Assembly (NCBI GenBank): GCA_018268935.1
Contig: JAFDVS010000107.1
Coordinates: 64,518 to 126,142 of the forward strand
Direction: 5' to 3'
Length of the DNA stretch: 61,625 nt
DNA from: Acidobacteriota bacterium
GTDB taxonomy: Bacteria > Acidobacteriota > Terriglobia > Bryobacterales > Bryobacteraceae
Position numbers and translations under genes: made by a program. Below, piece after piece: positions 49,040-57,249 of the stretch. Below the pieces are notes generated by a model, which was not told the DNA's origin, made no database searches, and saw nothing but the letters and a program-made list of their open reading frames with translations. Numbering within the stretch: the first letter of the stretch is position 1; the number at the start of each line of letters is the position of its first letter.

Positions 49040-51184
49040 ATGGAACTTTCCCCGATACGAACACTCCTTCTCTCCCTGCTCGCCCTTGCTCTTCCCGTCG
49101 CCGCTCAGTACGAAGGCCCCGGCTGCGAACCCGGCAGCAGAATCCTCTGCACGCCCAACAAAACCACCATCACCCAAACCAGTCCCACCACCTTCCACGT
49201 CGTCCTCCCCGGCAATCAACGCCGCGCCGCCACATTCCCCAACACCTCCACTTCCCTCGTCCAATTCACCAAATCGCTCGGCATTGTCTGCTGGGACCCG
49301 GCCCTTCCCTGCACGAACCCCTCCGGCGGCGGCACCGTCCCCAGCCGTGATATCCGCTTCCAGCCCGATGACTTCGTCAACCCTCAACTCCCCGCCGGCG
49401 CACTCGTCTACAAACGCGAAGGCGACGCCACCATCGTCACCATCAACGATCGCGACAACGACGGCGCATTCGCCGACAACACCGGCTACTACGAATTCGA
49501 CGTCACGTTCACCCCACGCTCCACAGTCGACGAAACCACTGCCTGGGTCAAGCGCAATGCTATCCCGCTCCGCACCGTCCAGGCAGGCAATGGCTTCGAA
49601 GACATGCAGCCGCTCAAATCCTTAGTCGGAAACGCACGCATCGTCTCGCTCGGCGAAGCCACCCATGGCACCAAAGAGTTCTTCCAGATGAAGCACCGCA
49701 TGCTCGAATTCCTCGCCACCGAGATGGGCTTCAACATCTTCTCCATCGAAGCCAACATGCCCGAGTCCTACCGCATGAACGACTACGTTCTCAACGGCGT
49801 TGGCGATCCCAAAGCCATCCTCCGCGGCATGTATTTCTGGACCTGGCAAACCGAAGAAGTACTCGCCATGGTCGAATGGATGCGCCAGTTCAACGCCTCC
49901 GGCAAAGGCCGCGTCCAGTTCACCGGCTTCGACATGCAAACCGCCGACGTCGCCATCACCGTCGCCCGCAGTTTCATCGCAAAAGCCGAACCGGACTACG
50001 TCCCCGAGATCGACCGCGTCCTCGGCGAAGTCCCCAAACTCTCCGCCTCCGTTACCGGCTTCGGCCTTGTCTCCTCGTCTTTCCCCATCGCTGAAGCAGC
50101 CGGCAAGCGCATCCGCTACCAGGGCTGGATCAAAACCAGCGGCATCACCAGCGGTTATGCCGGCCTCTGGTTCCGCATCGATCGCGGCAACTCCACCATC
50201 TTCCTCGACAACATGAGCAACCGCGGAGCCACCGGCACCCGCGATTGGACTCGCTACGAAATCAATGCCGTTATCCCCGCCGATGCCACTGGCGTTGTGT
50301 TCGGCGCACTCCACCCCGGCAACGGCACGGCATGGTTCGATTCCCTTTCCTTCGAAATCGACGATGCGCCTTACACCAATTCCACCAACTGGGACCTCGA
50401 CTTCGAATCCACAACGCCACGCGGCTTCTTCACCGGCGGCGCAGGCTTCGCCATCCAACTCGATCCTAACGAAGCCCGCACCGGCAAGCAGAGCATCCGC
50501 AGCCGCTACCTCAACACGCCAACGCTCACTCTCGCTGAAACTGTGCAACAATGCGGCGCCGTCGTCGACCACATGCGCTCCAACCGCGCTTCCTATCTCA
50601 CCGCCGGCTTCTCCGCCACCGAAACCGATTGGGCCATTCGCAATGCCCGTGTCGTCTGCCAGGTGGCCGAACTGCGTGCCGATTCCACCGGCCGCGATCG
50701 CGCCATGGCTGAAAACATCTCCTGGATCCTCGACCAAAACCCCGGCGCGAAGATCGTGCTCTGGGCTCACAACGGCCACGTCGCCACCGGCAGCTATCGC
50801 GGCTACGTCCCCATGGGCAGCTATCTCTGGGAAAAGTACAACACGCAAATGATCAGCGTCGGCTTCGCCTTCAACCAGGGCGGCTTCCAGGCAATCGATG
50901 GCCAAGGCCGCGGCCTCACCCCATTCACAGTGCCACCCGCGCCTGCCGACACCCTCGATCAACTCTACGCAACTGCAGGCCTGCCCATCTATGCCATAGA
51001 CCTGCGCAAAGCCCCGCTCACCGGCCCCGGCTCGCTCCTCCGCTCACCACTGCTCACGCGCACCATCGGCTCCCTTTACGACGAACGCATCCCGCTCCTC
51101 TGGTTCTCCGAAGTCGCCGTCCCCGACGCCTTCGACGCCATGTTCTTCGTCGACTCCACCACCCGAGCGGAACCCATACGCTAA
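49040..51184 (+). CDS. Erythromycin-esterase-family protein with internal beta-sandwich insert
   Basis: A 714-residue exported protein. ATG 49040 begins the signal MELSPIRTLLLSLLALALPVAAQ; longer in-frame options lack it. Residues ~20-170 are a beta-rich domain I do not recognise. The EreA-like hydrolase starts with VSLGEATHGTKEFFQMKHRM (about 200) and EANMPESYRMNDY, and resumes with KIVLWAHNGHVATG (about 577) to the end. Between them (about 340-490) is an apparent insertion resembling a carbohydrate-binding/galactose-binding beta-sandwich (GKRIRYQGWIKTSG, then ARTGKQSIRSRYLN). The family includes succinoglycan-biosynthesis and macrolide-hydrolysing members; macrolide activity should not be assumed. 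Confidence 0.82.
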   Translation: MELSPIRTLLLSLLALALPVAAQYEGPGCEPGSRILCTPNKTTITQTSPTTFHVVLPGNQRRAATFPNTSTSLVQFTKSLGIVCWDPALPCTNPSGGGTVPSRDIRFQPDDFVNPQLPAGALVYKREGDATIVTINDRDNDGAFADNTGYYEFDVTFTPRSTVDETTAWVKRNAIPLRTVQAGNGFEDMQPLKSLVGNARIVSLGEATHGTKEFFQMKHRMLEFLATEMGFNIFSIEANMPESYRMNDYVLNGVGDPKAILRGMYFWTWQTEEVLAMVEWMRQFNASGKGRVQFTGFDMQTADVAITVARSFIAKAEPDYVPEIDRVLGEVPKLSASVTGFGLVSSSFPIAEAAGKRIRYQGWIKTSGITSGYAGLWFRIDRGNSTIFLDNMSNRGATGTRDWTRYEINAVIPADATGVVFGALHPGNGTAWFDSLSFEIDDAPYTNSTNWDLDFESTTPRGFFTGGAGFAIQLDPNEARTGKQSIRSRYLNTPTLTLAETVQQCGAVVDHMRSNRASYLTAGFSATETDWAIRNARVVCQVAELRADSTGRDRAMAENISWILDQNPGAKIVLWAHNGHVATGSYRGYVPMGSYLWEKYNTQMISVGFAFNQGGFQAIDGQGRGLTPFTVPPAPADTLDQLYATAGLPIYAIDLRKAPLTGPGSLLRSPLLTRTIGSLYDERIPLLWFSEVAVPDAFDAMFFVDSTTRAEPIR

Positions 51185-52293
51185 CTCCTGCCGGCGCTCA
51201 ATTCGAGGTCATGTGGATATAGTTCCCCGATGTTCTCCCTCGTCAGCACCCGCATCTTTGCGAACAAAGCCGGCGGTGCAGGCCGCTTCTCCAGCATCGC
51301 CGACACCAGATTCCACACCTGATCCCCATACCTCTCCGGCGCCAGCCCGATCGCCCCAAGCATCGGGCTCCCCTTCCTCCGCAACTCCATCCGTACATCC
51401 AGCGCTCCGCCAAAACTCCATATCATCCATTCCCCGCTGCGTCCGCTCTCCTCCACCGCCTGCGCCGCTCCCATCGCCGTCGGATCGTTCTGGCACACCA
51501 CCAAACACCGGCGCTTGCGCGACGATTTCATCCTCAGCCGCGTCAATCGCAGTCCGCTGGCGAATGATCCATTCCCTTCCACCTGCGTCACCATCATCGC
51601 CGCGTTCCGCTTGTCCTGCTCCTGAAACGCTTTGCGAAACGCATTCAGCCGCGCCGCCGACGGCGATCCAAATCCCGGATTCCCCACAATCAACATCTCC
51701 TCCGCCCTTACCCCGGATTTCAAGAGCAGCCTCGCCACCGCCCGCCCCGCTGTAATCCCCGCCGAGTAGCTGTCGGCCCCAAAATACGCTGCCCCCGCAA
51801 TCGGCATCTCCAGCGAGATCACCGGCGTCCCACTCTCATGAAACAAACTCGCGATCTCCGGCCCCAGCGCCGCGTCCGGCTGGAATACAATCGCCACCTC
51901 CACCCGCTCCCGTATCATCCTCTCCACGTTCTTTAGCGTCTGCGTCCTGCTCCCGCGATTGTCCAAGCGCAGCAACTCTACTCCGTGCCCCGCCGCAGTC
52001 TGCACGATCGACTCGCTCACTGCCAGTGGAAACGCCAGCCTGTCATCCCGCGACGCATACCCCACCCTCCGCGGCTTCGTATCCACCCGTTGAAACGCCA
52101 GCCGGTATTGCCCCGGCGCGGCCTGCACCACCCAGCCACAATGTTCCAGCGTCCGTAAGATGCGCAGCACGGAAGTCCTGTTCACCCCGGCTTCCCGCGC
52201 CAGACGGCTGAGCGGCATCGCCTCCACCGGATTCGCTTGCAGCAACTCCACCACACGCACCGCGCGTTGCAACGATTCCAGCAGATACGTCAT
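51181..52293 (-). CDS. Chimeric regulator: IclR-type winged HTH + LacI-type sugar sensor
   Basis: A 370-residue regulator with an unusual pairing. Residues 5-75 are an IclR winged helix (SLQRAVRVVELLQANPVEAM, LAREAGVNRTSVLRILRTLE, APGQYRLAF). Residues 90-350 are a periplasmic-binding-protein domain like that of LacI/RbsB (SGTPVISLEMPIAGAAYFGA, AGITAGRAVARLLL). Ordinary IclR proteins use a GAF-like sensor. It is divergent from the sulfatase; a perfect 17-bp palindrome (52295-52311) touches its start codon, and its 3' end overlaps the esterase-like gene stop by 4 bp. Confidence 0.85.
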   Translation of the reverse strand: MTYLLESLQRAVRVVELLQANPVEAMPLSRLAREAGVNRTSVLRILRTLEHCGWVVQAAPGQYRLAFQRVDTKPRRVGYASRDDRLAFPLAVSESIVQTAAGHGVELLRLDNRGSRTQTLKNVERMIRERVEVAIVFQPDAALGPEIASLFHESGTPVISLEMPIAGAAYFGADSYSAGITAGRAVARLLLKSGVRAEEMLIVGNPGFGSPSAARLNAFRKAFQEQDKRNAAMMVTQVEGNGSFASGLRLTRLRMKSSRKRRCLVVCQNDPTAMGAAQAVEESGRSGEWMIWSFGGALDVRMELRRKGSPMLGAIGLAPERYGDQVWNLVSAMLEKRPAPPALFAKMRVLTRENIGELYPHDLELSAGRS

Positions 52294-52294
52294 C

Positions 52295-52311
52295 GTTTCT
52301 CCTGGAGAAAC
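52295..52311. promoter_or_regulatory. Perfect 17-bp palindrome at the chimeric-regulator start
   Basis: GTTTCTCCTGGAGAAAC is palindromic over 8+1+8 bp and begins 1 bp upstream of the regulator ATG (52291-52293). On the minus strand it contains the Shine-Dalgarno AGGAG. It could be an autoregulatory operator or a hairpin hiding the ribosome site. Confidence 0.65.
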
Positions 52312-52382
52312 AGCCTAACACTCGCCGGTATTCCTGTCCAATCGGAAATTGCCCATCAGACAAGACAGTCCATGAATTCGTC

Positions 52383-52399
52383 ATTTCTTCCAGCGAAAC
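52383..52399. promoter_or_regulatory. Second, degenerate copy of the chimeric-regulator site
   Basis: ATTTCTTCCAGCGAAAC matches 12 of 17 bases of the palindrome at 52295-52311, keeping the TTTCT and GAAAC arms. It lies 58 bp before the sulfatase start, so it could mediate control of the sulfatase-receptor operon. Confidence 0.45.
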
Positions 52400-52457
52400 A
52401 ATCAACTACTTGATTCCACCCCCTGGCAGTGAAAGAATCGCATCCGGGTCTTTCACC

Positions 52458-53933
52458 ATGCACAGCCAATCTCTCAATCGCCGTCGATTCGTCTCTACCC
52501 TCCTCGCTGCAGCCACAGCCACCGCCGCCCAGCAGAAACGTAAACCCAACGTCATCTTCATCCTCGCTGACGACCTCGGCTGGCACGACACCACCGTTAC
52601 CGGCAGCAAGTTCTATCGCACCCCCAACATCGACAAACTCGCCTCCCGAGGCATGCGCTTCACCAACGCCTATGCCGCCTGCCCGCTCTGCTCTCCCACG
52701 CGCGCCAGCATCCTCACCGGACAATGGCCCGCCCGCCTTGGCATCACCTCACCTGCCGCGCACCTTCCCGAAGTCGTCCTCGAACAGACCATCGGCGAGA
52801 AAGCGCAACCCCACCACAAGGCCCTCCAAGCCAACACCAAGACTCGCCTCCGCACCGAATACTTCACCCTCGCCGAAGCCTTCAAAGAAGCAGGCTACGC
52901 CACGGCCCACTTCGGCAAATGGCACCTCGGCCGCGAACCCTACGACCCACTCCACCAGGGCTTCGACGTCGACATGCCGCACGCCCCCGTCCCGGGCCCC
53001 GCCGGAGGATACCTCGGCCCCTGGAGTTTCTGGCCCAACAAAGGCGCCGCCGGCGAGCACATAGAAGACCGCATGTCCACCGAAGCTTCCCGCTTCATCA
53101 ACGATCACAAGGACAAGCCGTTCTACATGAGTTACTGGGCCTTCTCTGTCCATTCCCCATGGCAAGCCAAGCAAGCTCTCATCGACAAATACAAGCCACT
53201 CGTCGATCCCAACAATCCGCAGCGCAACCCGATGTACGCCGCCATGGTCGAATCGCTCGACGACGGCGTCGGCAAGCTCATCGACGCCATTGACCAGGCC
53301 GGCCTCCGCAACGACACCATCTTCGTCTTCTTCTCCGACAACGGCGGAGTCCACTGGCCGCTCACCAAACCCGGCCTCATGCACCCCGAGTTCGAAAACA
53401 TCCCCGCCACCAGCAACGCGCCACTCAAGGGTGGCAAAGCAACACTCTACGAAGGCGGCACTCGCGAACCCTGCATCGTCGTCTGGCCCGGCCAAACCAG
53501 GCCTGGCGCCGTCAGCCACGAACTCGTCCAAAGCATCGACTTCTATCCAACCCTCCTCCAAATGGCCGGCCTCAAGCCGCACAGCGATCTCACGCTCGAC
53601 GGCATCGACATCCGCCCCGCACTCAAAGGCGGCAAACTCACTCGCGACACTCTCTACTGCCACTTCCCGCACTACACACCGCTCACCGGAAACACGCCCG
53701 GCACATGGGTCCGCAAAGGCGATTGGAAGCTCATCCGTTTCTATTGCGAAAACGACGACCAGTCCGACAAGCTCGAGCTCTACAACCTCAAAAACGATCT
53801 CAGCGAAACCACCAACCTCGCCGCCCGGGAACCGGCCCGCGTCAAGGAAATGAACGCTCTCATCACCGCCTTCCTCGAACGCACCAAGGCCGCCGTCCCG
53901 CGGCCCAACCCCAATTACCGCCGCCCGGCCTGA
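52458..53933 (+). CDS. Tat-exported sulfatase (arylsulfatase family)
   Basis: A 491-residue sulfatase. ATG 52458 opens a Tat signal (SLNRRRFVSTLLAAATATA); the longer frame from 52410 lacks a better start. PNVIFILADDLGWHD provides the metal-binding Asp pair, and C78-S-P-T-R82 is the formylglycine (CxPSR/CxPTR) maturation motif. HFGKWHLGREP and VFFSDNGG follow as expected. It removes sulfate esters, probably from a polysaccharide. TonB receptor 4 starts 21 bp after it, and the divergent regulator likely controls both. No formylglycine-generating enzyme or anaerobic maturase is in the window. Confidence 0.92.
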   Translation: MHSQSLNRRRFVSTLLAAATATAAQQKRKPNVIFILADDLGWHDTTVTGSKFYRTPNIDKLASRGMRFTNAYAACPLCSPTRASILTGQWPARLGITSPAAHLPEVVLEQTIGEKAQPHHKALQANTKTRLRTEYFTLAEAFKEAGYATAHFGKWHLGREPYDPLHQGFDVDMPHAPVPGPAGGYLGPWSFWPNKGAAGEHIEDRMSTEASRFINDHKDKPFYMSYWAFSVHSPWQAKQALIDKYKPLVDPNNPQRNPMYAAMVESLDDGVGKLIDAIDQAGLRNDTIFVFFSDNGGVHWPLTKPGLMHPEFENIPATSNAPLKGGKATLYEGGTREPCIVVWPGQTRPGAVSHELVQSIDFYPTLLQMAGLKPHSDLTLDGIDIRPALKGGKLTRDTLYCHFPHYTPLTGNTPGTWVRKGDWKLIRFYCENDDQSDKLELYNLKNDLSETTNLAAREPARVKEMNALITAFLERTKAAVPRPNPNYRRPA

Positions 53934-53954
53934 GGCTCATTAAGGAGAACCATC

Positions 53955-56900
53955 ATGATGCTACGTCTGCTCATCATTGCCCTCATCGCGCATACCCTGC
54001 TCGCTCAATCCGGAGGCAGCATGCTCACCGGAACTGTCCAGGACTCCACAGGCGCCCTCATCCCGAAAGCCCGCGTCACCATCGTCAATGAAGAGTCCGG
54101 GGTCTCCGCATCCACGGAAACCAATGACAGCGGCATCTACCACTCCGCTTCGCTCATCCCCGGCACCTATCGCGTCGAAGTGGAAGCGGGAGGTTTCCAA
54201 CGCCTCCTCCGCCGTGGCATCACCGTACAGGTCAGCCAGACTCTCCAACTCGATCTCACCCTCACCGTCGGCGCCGTGCAGGAAACCATTGAGGTCACTT
54301 CCTCCGCACCTTTGCTCGAAGCACAAAGCGCCACCACCGGCCAATTGATCGAGCGCCAGATGATCGAAGGCATGCCGCTTCCCAACCGCGCAGCCACCGC
54401 ATTGATCGTTCTCTCCCCCGCGGCCGTCGTTCAGAGCCAGGGCGGCGGCGGCGAAAATCTCCCCATCTTCAGCGTCGGCGGCGGACGCATGCGCAATCAG
54501 CAGTTCAATCTCGACGGCGGCAACGTCACCAATGTCGTCGGCCTCGCCGTCCCCCAGCAACAAACCAGCCTCCCCATGGAAGCCATGCAGGAGTTCCGCA
54601 TTCTCTCCAATAACTACACCGCCGAGCACGGCCACTCCACCGGCGGCGTCATCACCCTCTCTACGCGCTCCGGCACCAACGCTTTCCGAGGCAGCGTTTT
54701 TGAATACGCCCGCAACGAAGCCTTCGACGCCCGCAACTTCTTCGCCGCCACCCGCCCCAAATTCCGCCAGCACCAATTCGGCGGCGCCATCGGCGGCCCC
54801 ATACGCAAAGACAAAACCCACTTCTTCGCCAGTTGGGAACGCACCCAGCAAGTCACCGGAGGCAACGTCCAACAAACGCTCCCCACTCCACAACAGAAAC
54901 TCGGCGATTTCTCCAATACCCGCAATGCCGCCGGCGCCGTCGTGCAGATCTTCGACCCAGCCACCACCGTCAACCGCGTTCGCACCGCCTTCCCCGGCAA
55001 CATCATCCCGGCCAGCCGCATCGACTCCGTCGCCAAAAACATCGCCGCTGCTTATCCCAACCCCAATCAGCCTGGCACCATCACCGGAGCCAATAACTTC
55101 GCTCTCAATACCCGTCCCCAATTCGATCGAGACATCTTCGTGACCCGTGTCGACCATCAGTTCCGCGCGCAGGACACGTTGATGGTTCGCTACTACATCA
55201 ACAACAACGGCAACAACAACCCCGGCGTCTACGGCGATTACGTTCCCGCCGACGCAGCCGCCACCATCACACAAGGCCGCACCCAAAGCCTGCTCGGCGC
55301 ATGGACGCACACCTTTTCTTCCACCCTGCTCAACGAATTCCGCCTCGGCTGGGTCCAGCGCAAAAATATCAACACGCGCCCCGGCCGCGATGGCGGCTAT
55401 GCCTCCGCTCTCGGCCTCAAAGGCGTCTCCGATGTCGCCTTCCCCATCATCGGCATCACCGGCTACCAAGGTCTCGGCGCCGCTCCCTTCCGCCTCCAAA
55501 CTCCCATCCGCGACATCCAGGCCCAGAATGCCGTCAGTTGGTTCCGGGGCAAGCACGCCCTCAAGTTCGGTTTCGAAGGCCGCTACGGATACAACCGCGA
55601 TGATACCGACACCTCTTCCTCCGGAAACTTCAGCTTCGTTCCCCAGATCACCGGCCAGGTCGGCAACAACAACACCGGAAATGCATTCGCATCCTTCCTA
55701 TTGGGCGAAGTGAACGCCGCCAACATCGTCCGCCCCGACGTCATCGCTTCGCACGCCGCTTACTACGCTGCCTACGTGCAGGACGATTGGCGTGTCAGTG
55801 AGCGCCTCACGCTCAACTTCGGCCTTCGCTGGGAAGCCGAAGTGCCGCGCACCGTCGAAGAGAATCGCATGAACGCCTTCGATATGACCAGGAGCAACCC
55901 CGTCTCCCGCACGCCCGGCGTCATCACCTTCGCCGGCCGCAACGGCGTCCCTCGCTCGTCCTACGATTTCGATCCCAATAACTTCGGCCCGCGCTTCGGC
56001 TTCTCCTACCGCCTCCTCAGCAAGACGGTCCTCCGTGGCGGCGGCGGCATCTTCTACGGACCCACGGTCAGCGGCATCGTCGCCACCGCGGCCACGCTCG
56101 GTTTCTCCACGGATTCCCGCATCAACGCGAGCGAAGTCGGCGTCACCAGCGCCATGCGCCTCCGCGAAGGTTTCCCCTCCGTCCCGCGCACGCCCATCGA
56201 TCAACTCGGCGACGGCTTCGGTGCAGTGGCCCCTGGAGCCACGCCCACCACTGCCGTGAGTTTCTTCGAGCGAAACCGCGCCACCCCCGACAGCTACCAG
56301 TACAACCTCGACATCCAAACAGAACTGCTCCCCAATGTTTTATTGGAAATCGGCTACATCGGCAACCAAAGCCGTCACCTCACCGCCAACGACATGTCCA
56401 TCAACCAGGTCCGCCCCGAGTTGATCGGACCTGGTAACGCTCAGGCCCGCCGCCCCTTCCCCCAATTCAGCAACGTCACATTGATCAATCCTGCCATCGG
56501 CAGTTCCAGTTACCATGCAGGCTTCGTCAAAGTGGAGCGCCGATTCAGCAAAGGTTTTTCGTTACTCGCTCACTACACGTACTCCAGCTTCATCGATGAC
56601 GTTGAATCTTTCACCGAAATCGGCAGCACCGGAAACTACATGGATTTCTACAACCGTCGTCTCGACCGTGGCCGCAGCGGCAGCGACATCCCGCACCGCG
56701 CCATCCTCAGCGGCGTCTACGATCTCCCCTTCTTCCGCAACCCCGGCACGGCGCGCGCCGTCCTCGGCGGCTGGCGCACCGGAGCCCTCGTCAACTTCCA
56801 GCAAGGCGCGCCCTTCACTGTCTTCAGTTCCGTCAACAACACCAACGCCTTCCCCTCCGGCGGTCTTCGTGCCGACATCATCGGCGACCCCAACACCGGC

Positions 56901-57203
56901 GAAAAATCCATCAACCGCTGGTTCAACATCGACGCCTTCCGCGTCCCCGCGCAGTTTCTGTTCGGAACAGTCGGCCGCTCCACCCTCCGCTCCCCAGGCC
57001 TGGTGAACTTCGATCTCAACCTGATGAAGAACTTTCAGGTCACCGAGCGCTGGAAAGTCGAATTCCGAGGCGAACTCTACAACGCCTTCAACCAGACCAA
57101 CTTCGGCCTGCCGGCGGCCAGTGTCGGAGCACCCGCGTTCGGCACCATCCGCAGCGCCCGCGCTGCCAGGGCGGTCCAACTCGCGGCTCGCATCACCTTT
57201 TAG
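53955..57203 (+). CDS. TonB-dependent receptor, Oar-like (receptor 4)
   Basis: A 1,082-residue receptor, second gene of the sulfatase operon. AAGGAG lies 8 bp before the ATG. Signal about 1-18 (MMLRLLIIALIAHTLLAQ), CarboxypepD_reg domain 20-100 (SGGSMLTGTVQDSTGALIPK), plug 110-235 (NQQFNLDGGNVTNVVGLAVP), barrel ending in AARITF. Association with a sulfatase suggests uptake of sulfated glycan fragments (inference). A putative kinase promoter follows at 57227. Confidence 0.92.
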   Translation: MMLRLLIIALIAHTLLAQSGGSMLTGTVQDSTGALIPKARVTIVNEESGVSASTETNDSGIYHSASLIPGTYRVEVEAGGFQRLLRRGITVQVSQTLQLDLTLTVGAVQETIEVTSSAPLLEAQSATTGQLIERQMIEGMPLPNRAATALIVLSPAAVVQSQGGGGENLPIFSVGGGRMRNQQFNLDGGNVTNVVGLAVPQQQTSLPMEAMQEFRILSNNYTAEHGHSTGGVITLSTRSGTNAFRGSVFEYARNEAFDARNFFAATRPKFRQHQFGGAIGGPIRKDKTHFFASWERTQQVTGGNVQQTLPTPQQKLGDFSNTRNAAGAVVQIFDPATTVNRVRTAFPGNIIPASRIDSVAKNIAAAYPNPNQPGTITGANNFALNTRPQFDRDIFVTRVDHQFRAQDTLMVRYYINNNGNNNPGVYGDYVPADAAATITQGRTQSLLGAWTHTFSSTLLNEFRLGWVQRKNINTRPGRDGGYASALGLKGVSDVAFPIIGITGYQGLGAAPFRLQTPIRDIQAQNAVSWFRGKHALKFGFEGRYGYNRDDTDTSSSGNFSFVPQITGQVGNNNTGNAFASFLLGEVNAANIVRPDVIASHAAYYAAYVQDDWRVSERLTLNFGLRWEAEVPRTVEENRMNAFDMTRSNPVSRTPGVITFAGRNGVPRSSYDFDPNNFGPRFGFSYRLLSKTVLRGGGGIFYGPTVSGIVATAATLGFSTDSRINASEVGVTSAMRLREGFPSVPRTPIDQLGDGFGAVAPGATPTTAVSFFERNRATPDSYQYNLDIQTELLPNVLLEIGYIGNQSRHLTANDMSINQVRPELIGPGNAQARRPFPQFSNVTLINPAIGSSSYHAGFVKVERRFSKGFSLLAHYTYSSFIDDVESFTEIGSTGNYMDFYNRRLDRGRSGSDIPHRAILSGVYDLPFFRNPGTARAVLGGWRTGALVNFQQGAPFTVFSSVNNTNAFPSGGLRADIIGDPNTGEKSINRWFNIDAFRVPAQFLFGTVGRSTLRSPGLVNFDLNLMKNFQVTERWKVEFRGELYNAFNQTNFGLPAASVGAPAFGTIRSARAARAVQLAARITF

Positions 57204-57218
57204 CCGCGATCCTCAATT

Positions 57219-57238
57219 CGCTGTACTATAATGCAGCG
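57219..57238 (+). promoter_or_regulatory. Kinase gene -10 with flanking inverted repeat
   Basis: TATAAT (57227-57232, consensus) is bracketed by CGCTG (57219-57223) and CAGCG (57234-57238). No good -35 is visible 17 bp upstream. A start near 57239 leaves an 11-nt leader containing AAGGGG before the ATG at 57250. Confidence 0.5.
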
Positions 57239-57249
57239 ACAAGGGGAAT

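Noticed and set aside
49040..51184. Macrolide resistance determinant
   Set aside because: The erythromycin-esterase family name covers many non-resistance enzymes, and this one has a large insert and an extra domain.
53961..55556. 531-residue frame opposite TonB receptor 4
   Set aside because: Antisense shadow with no start signal or domains; the sense gene is certain.
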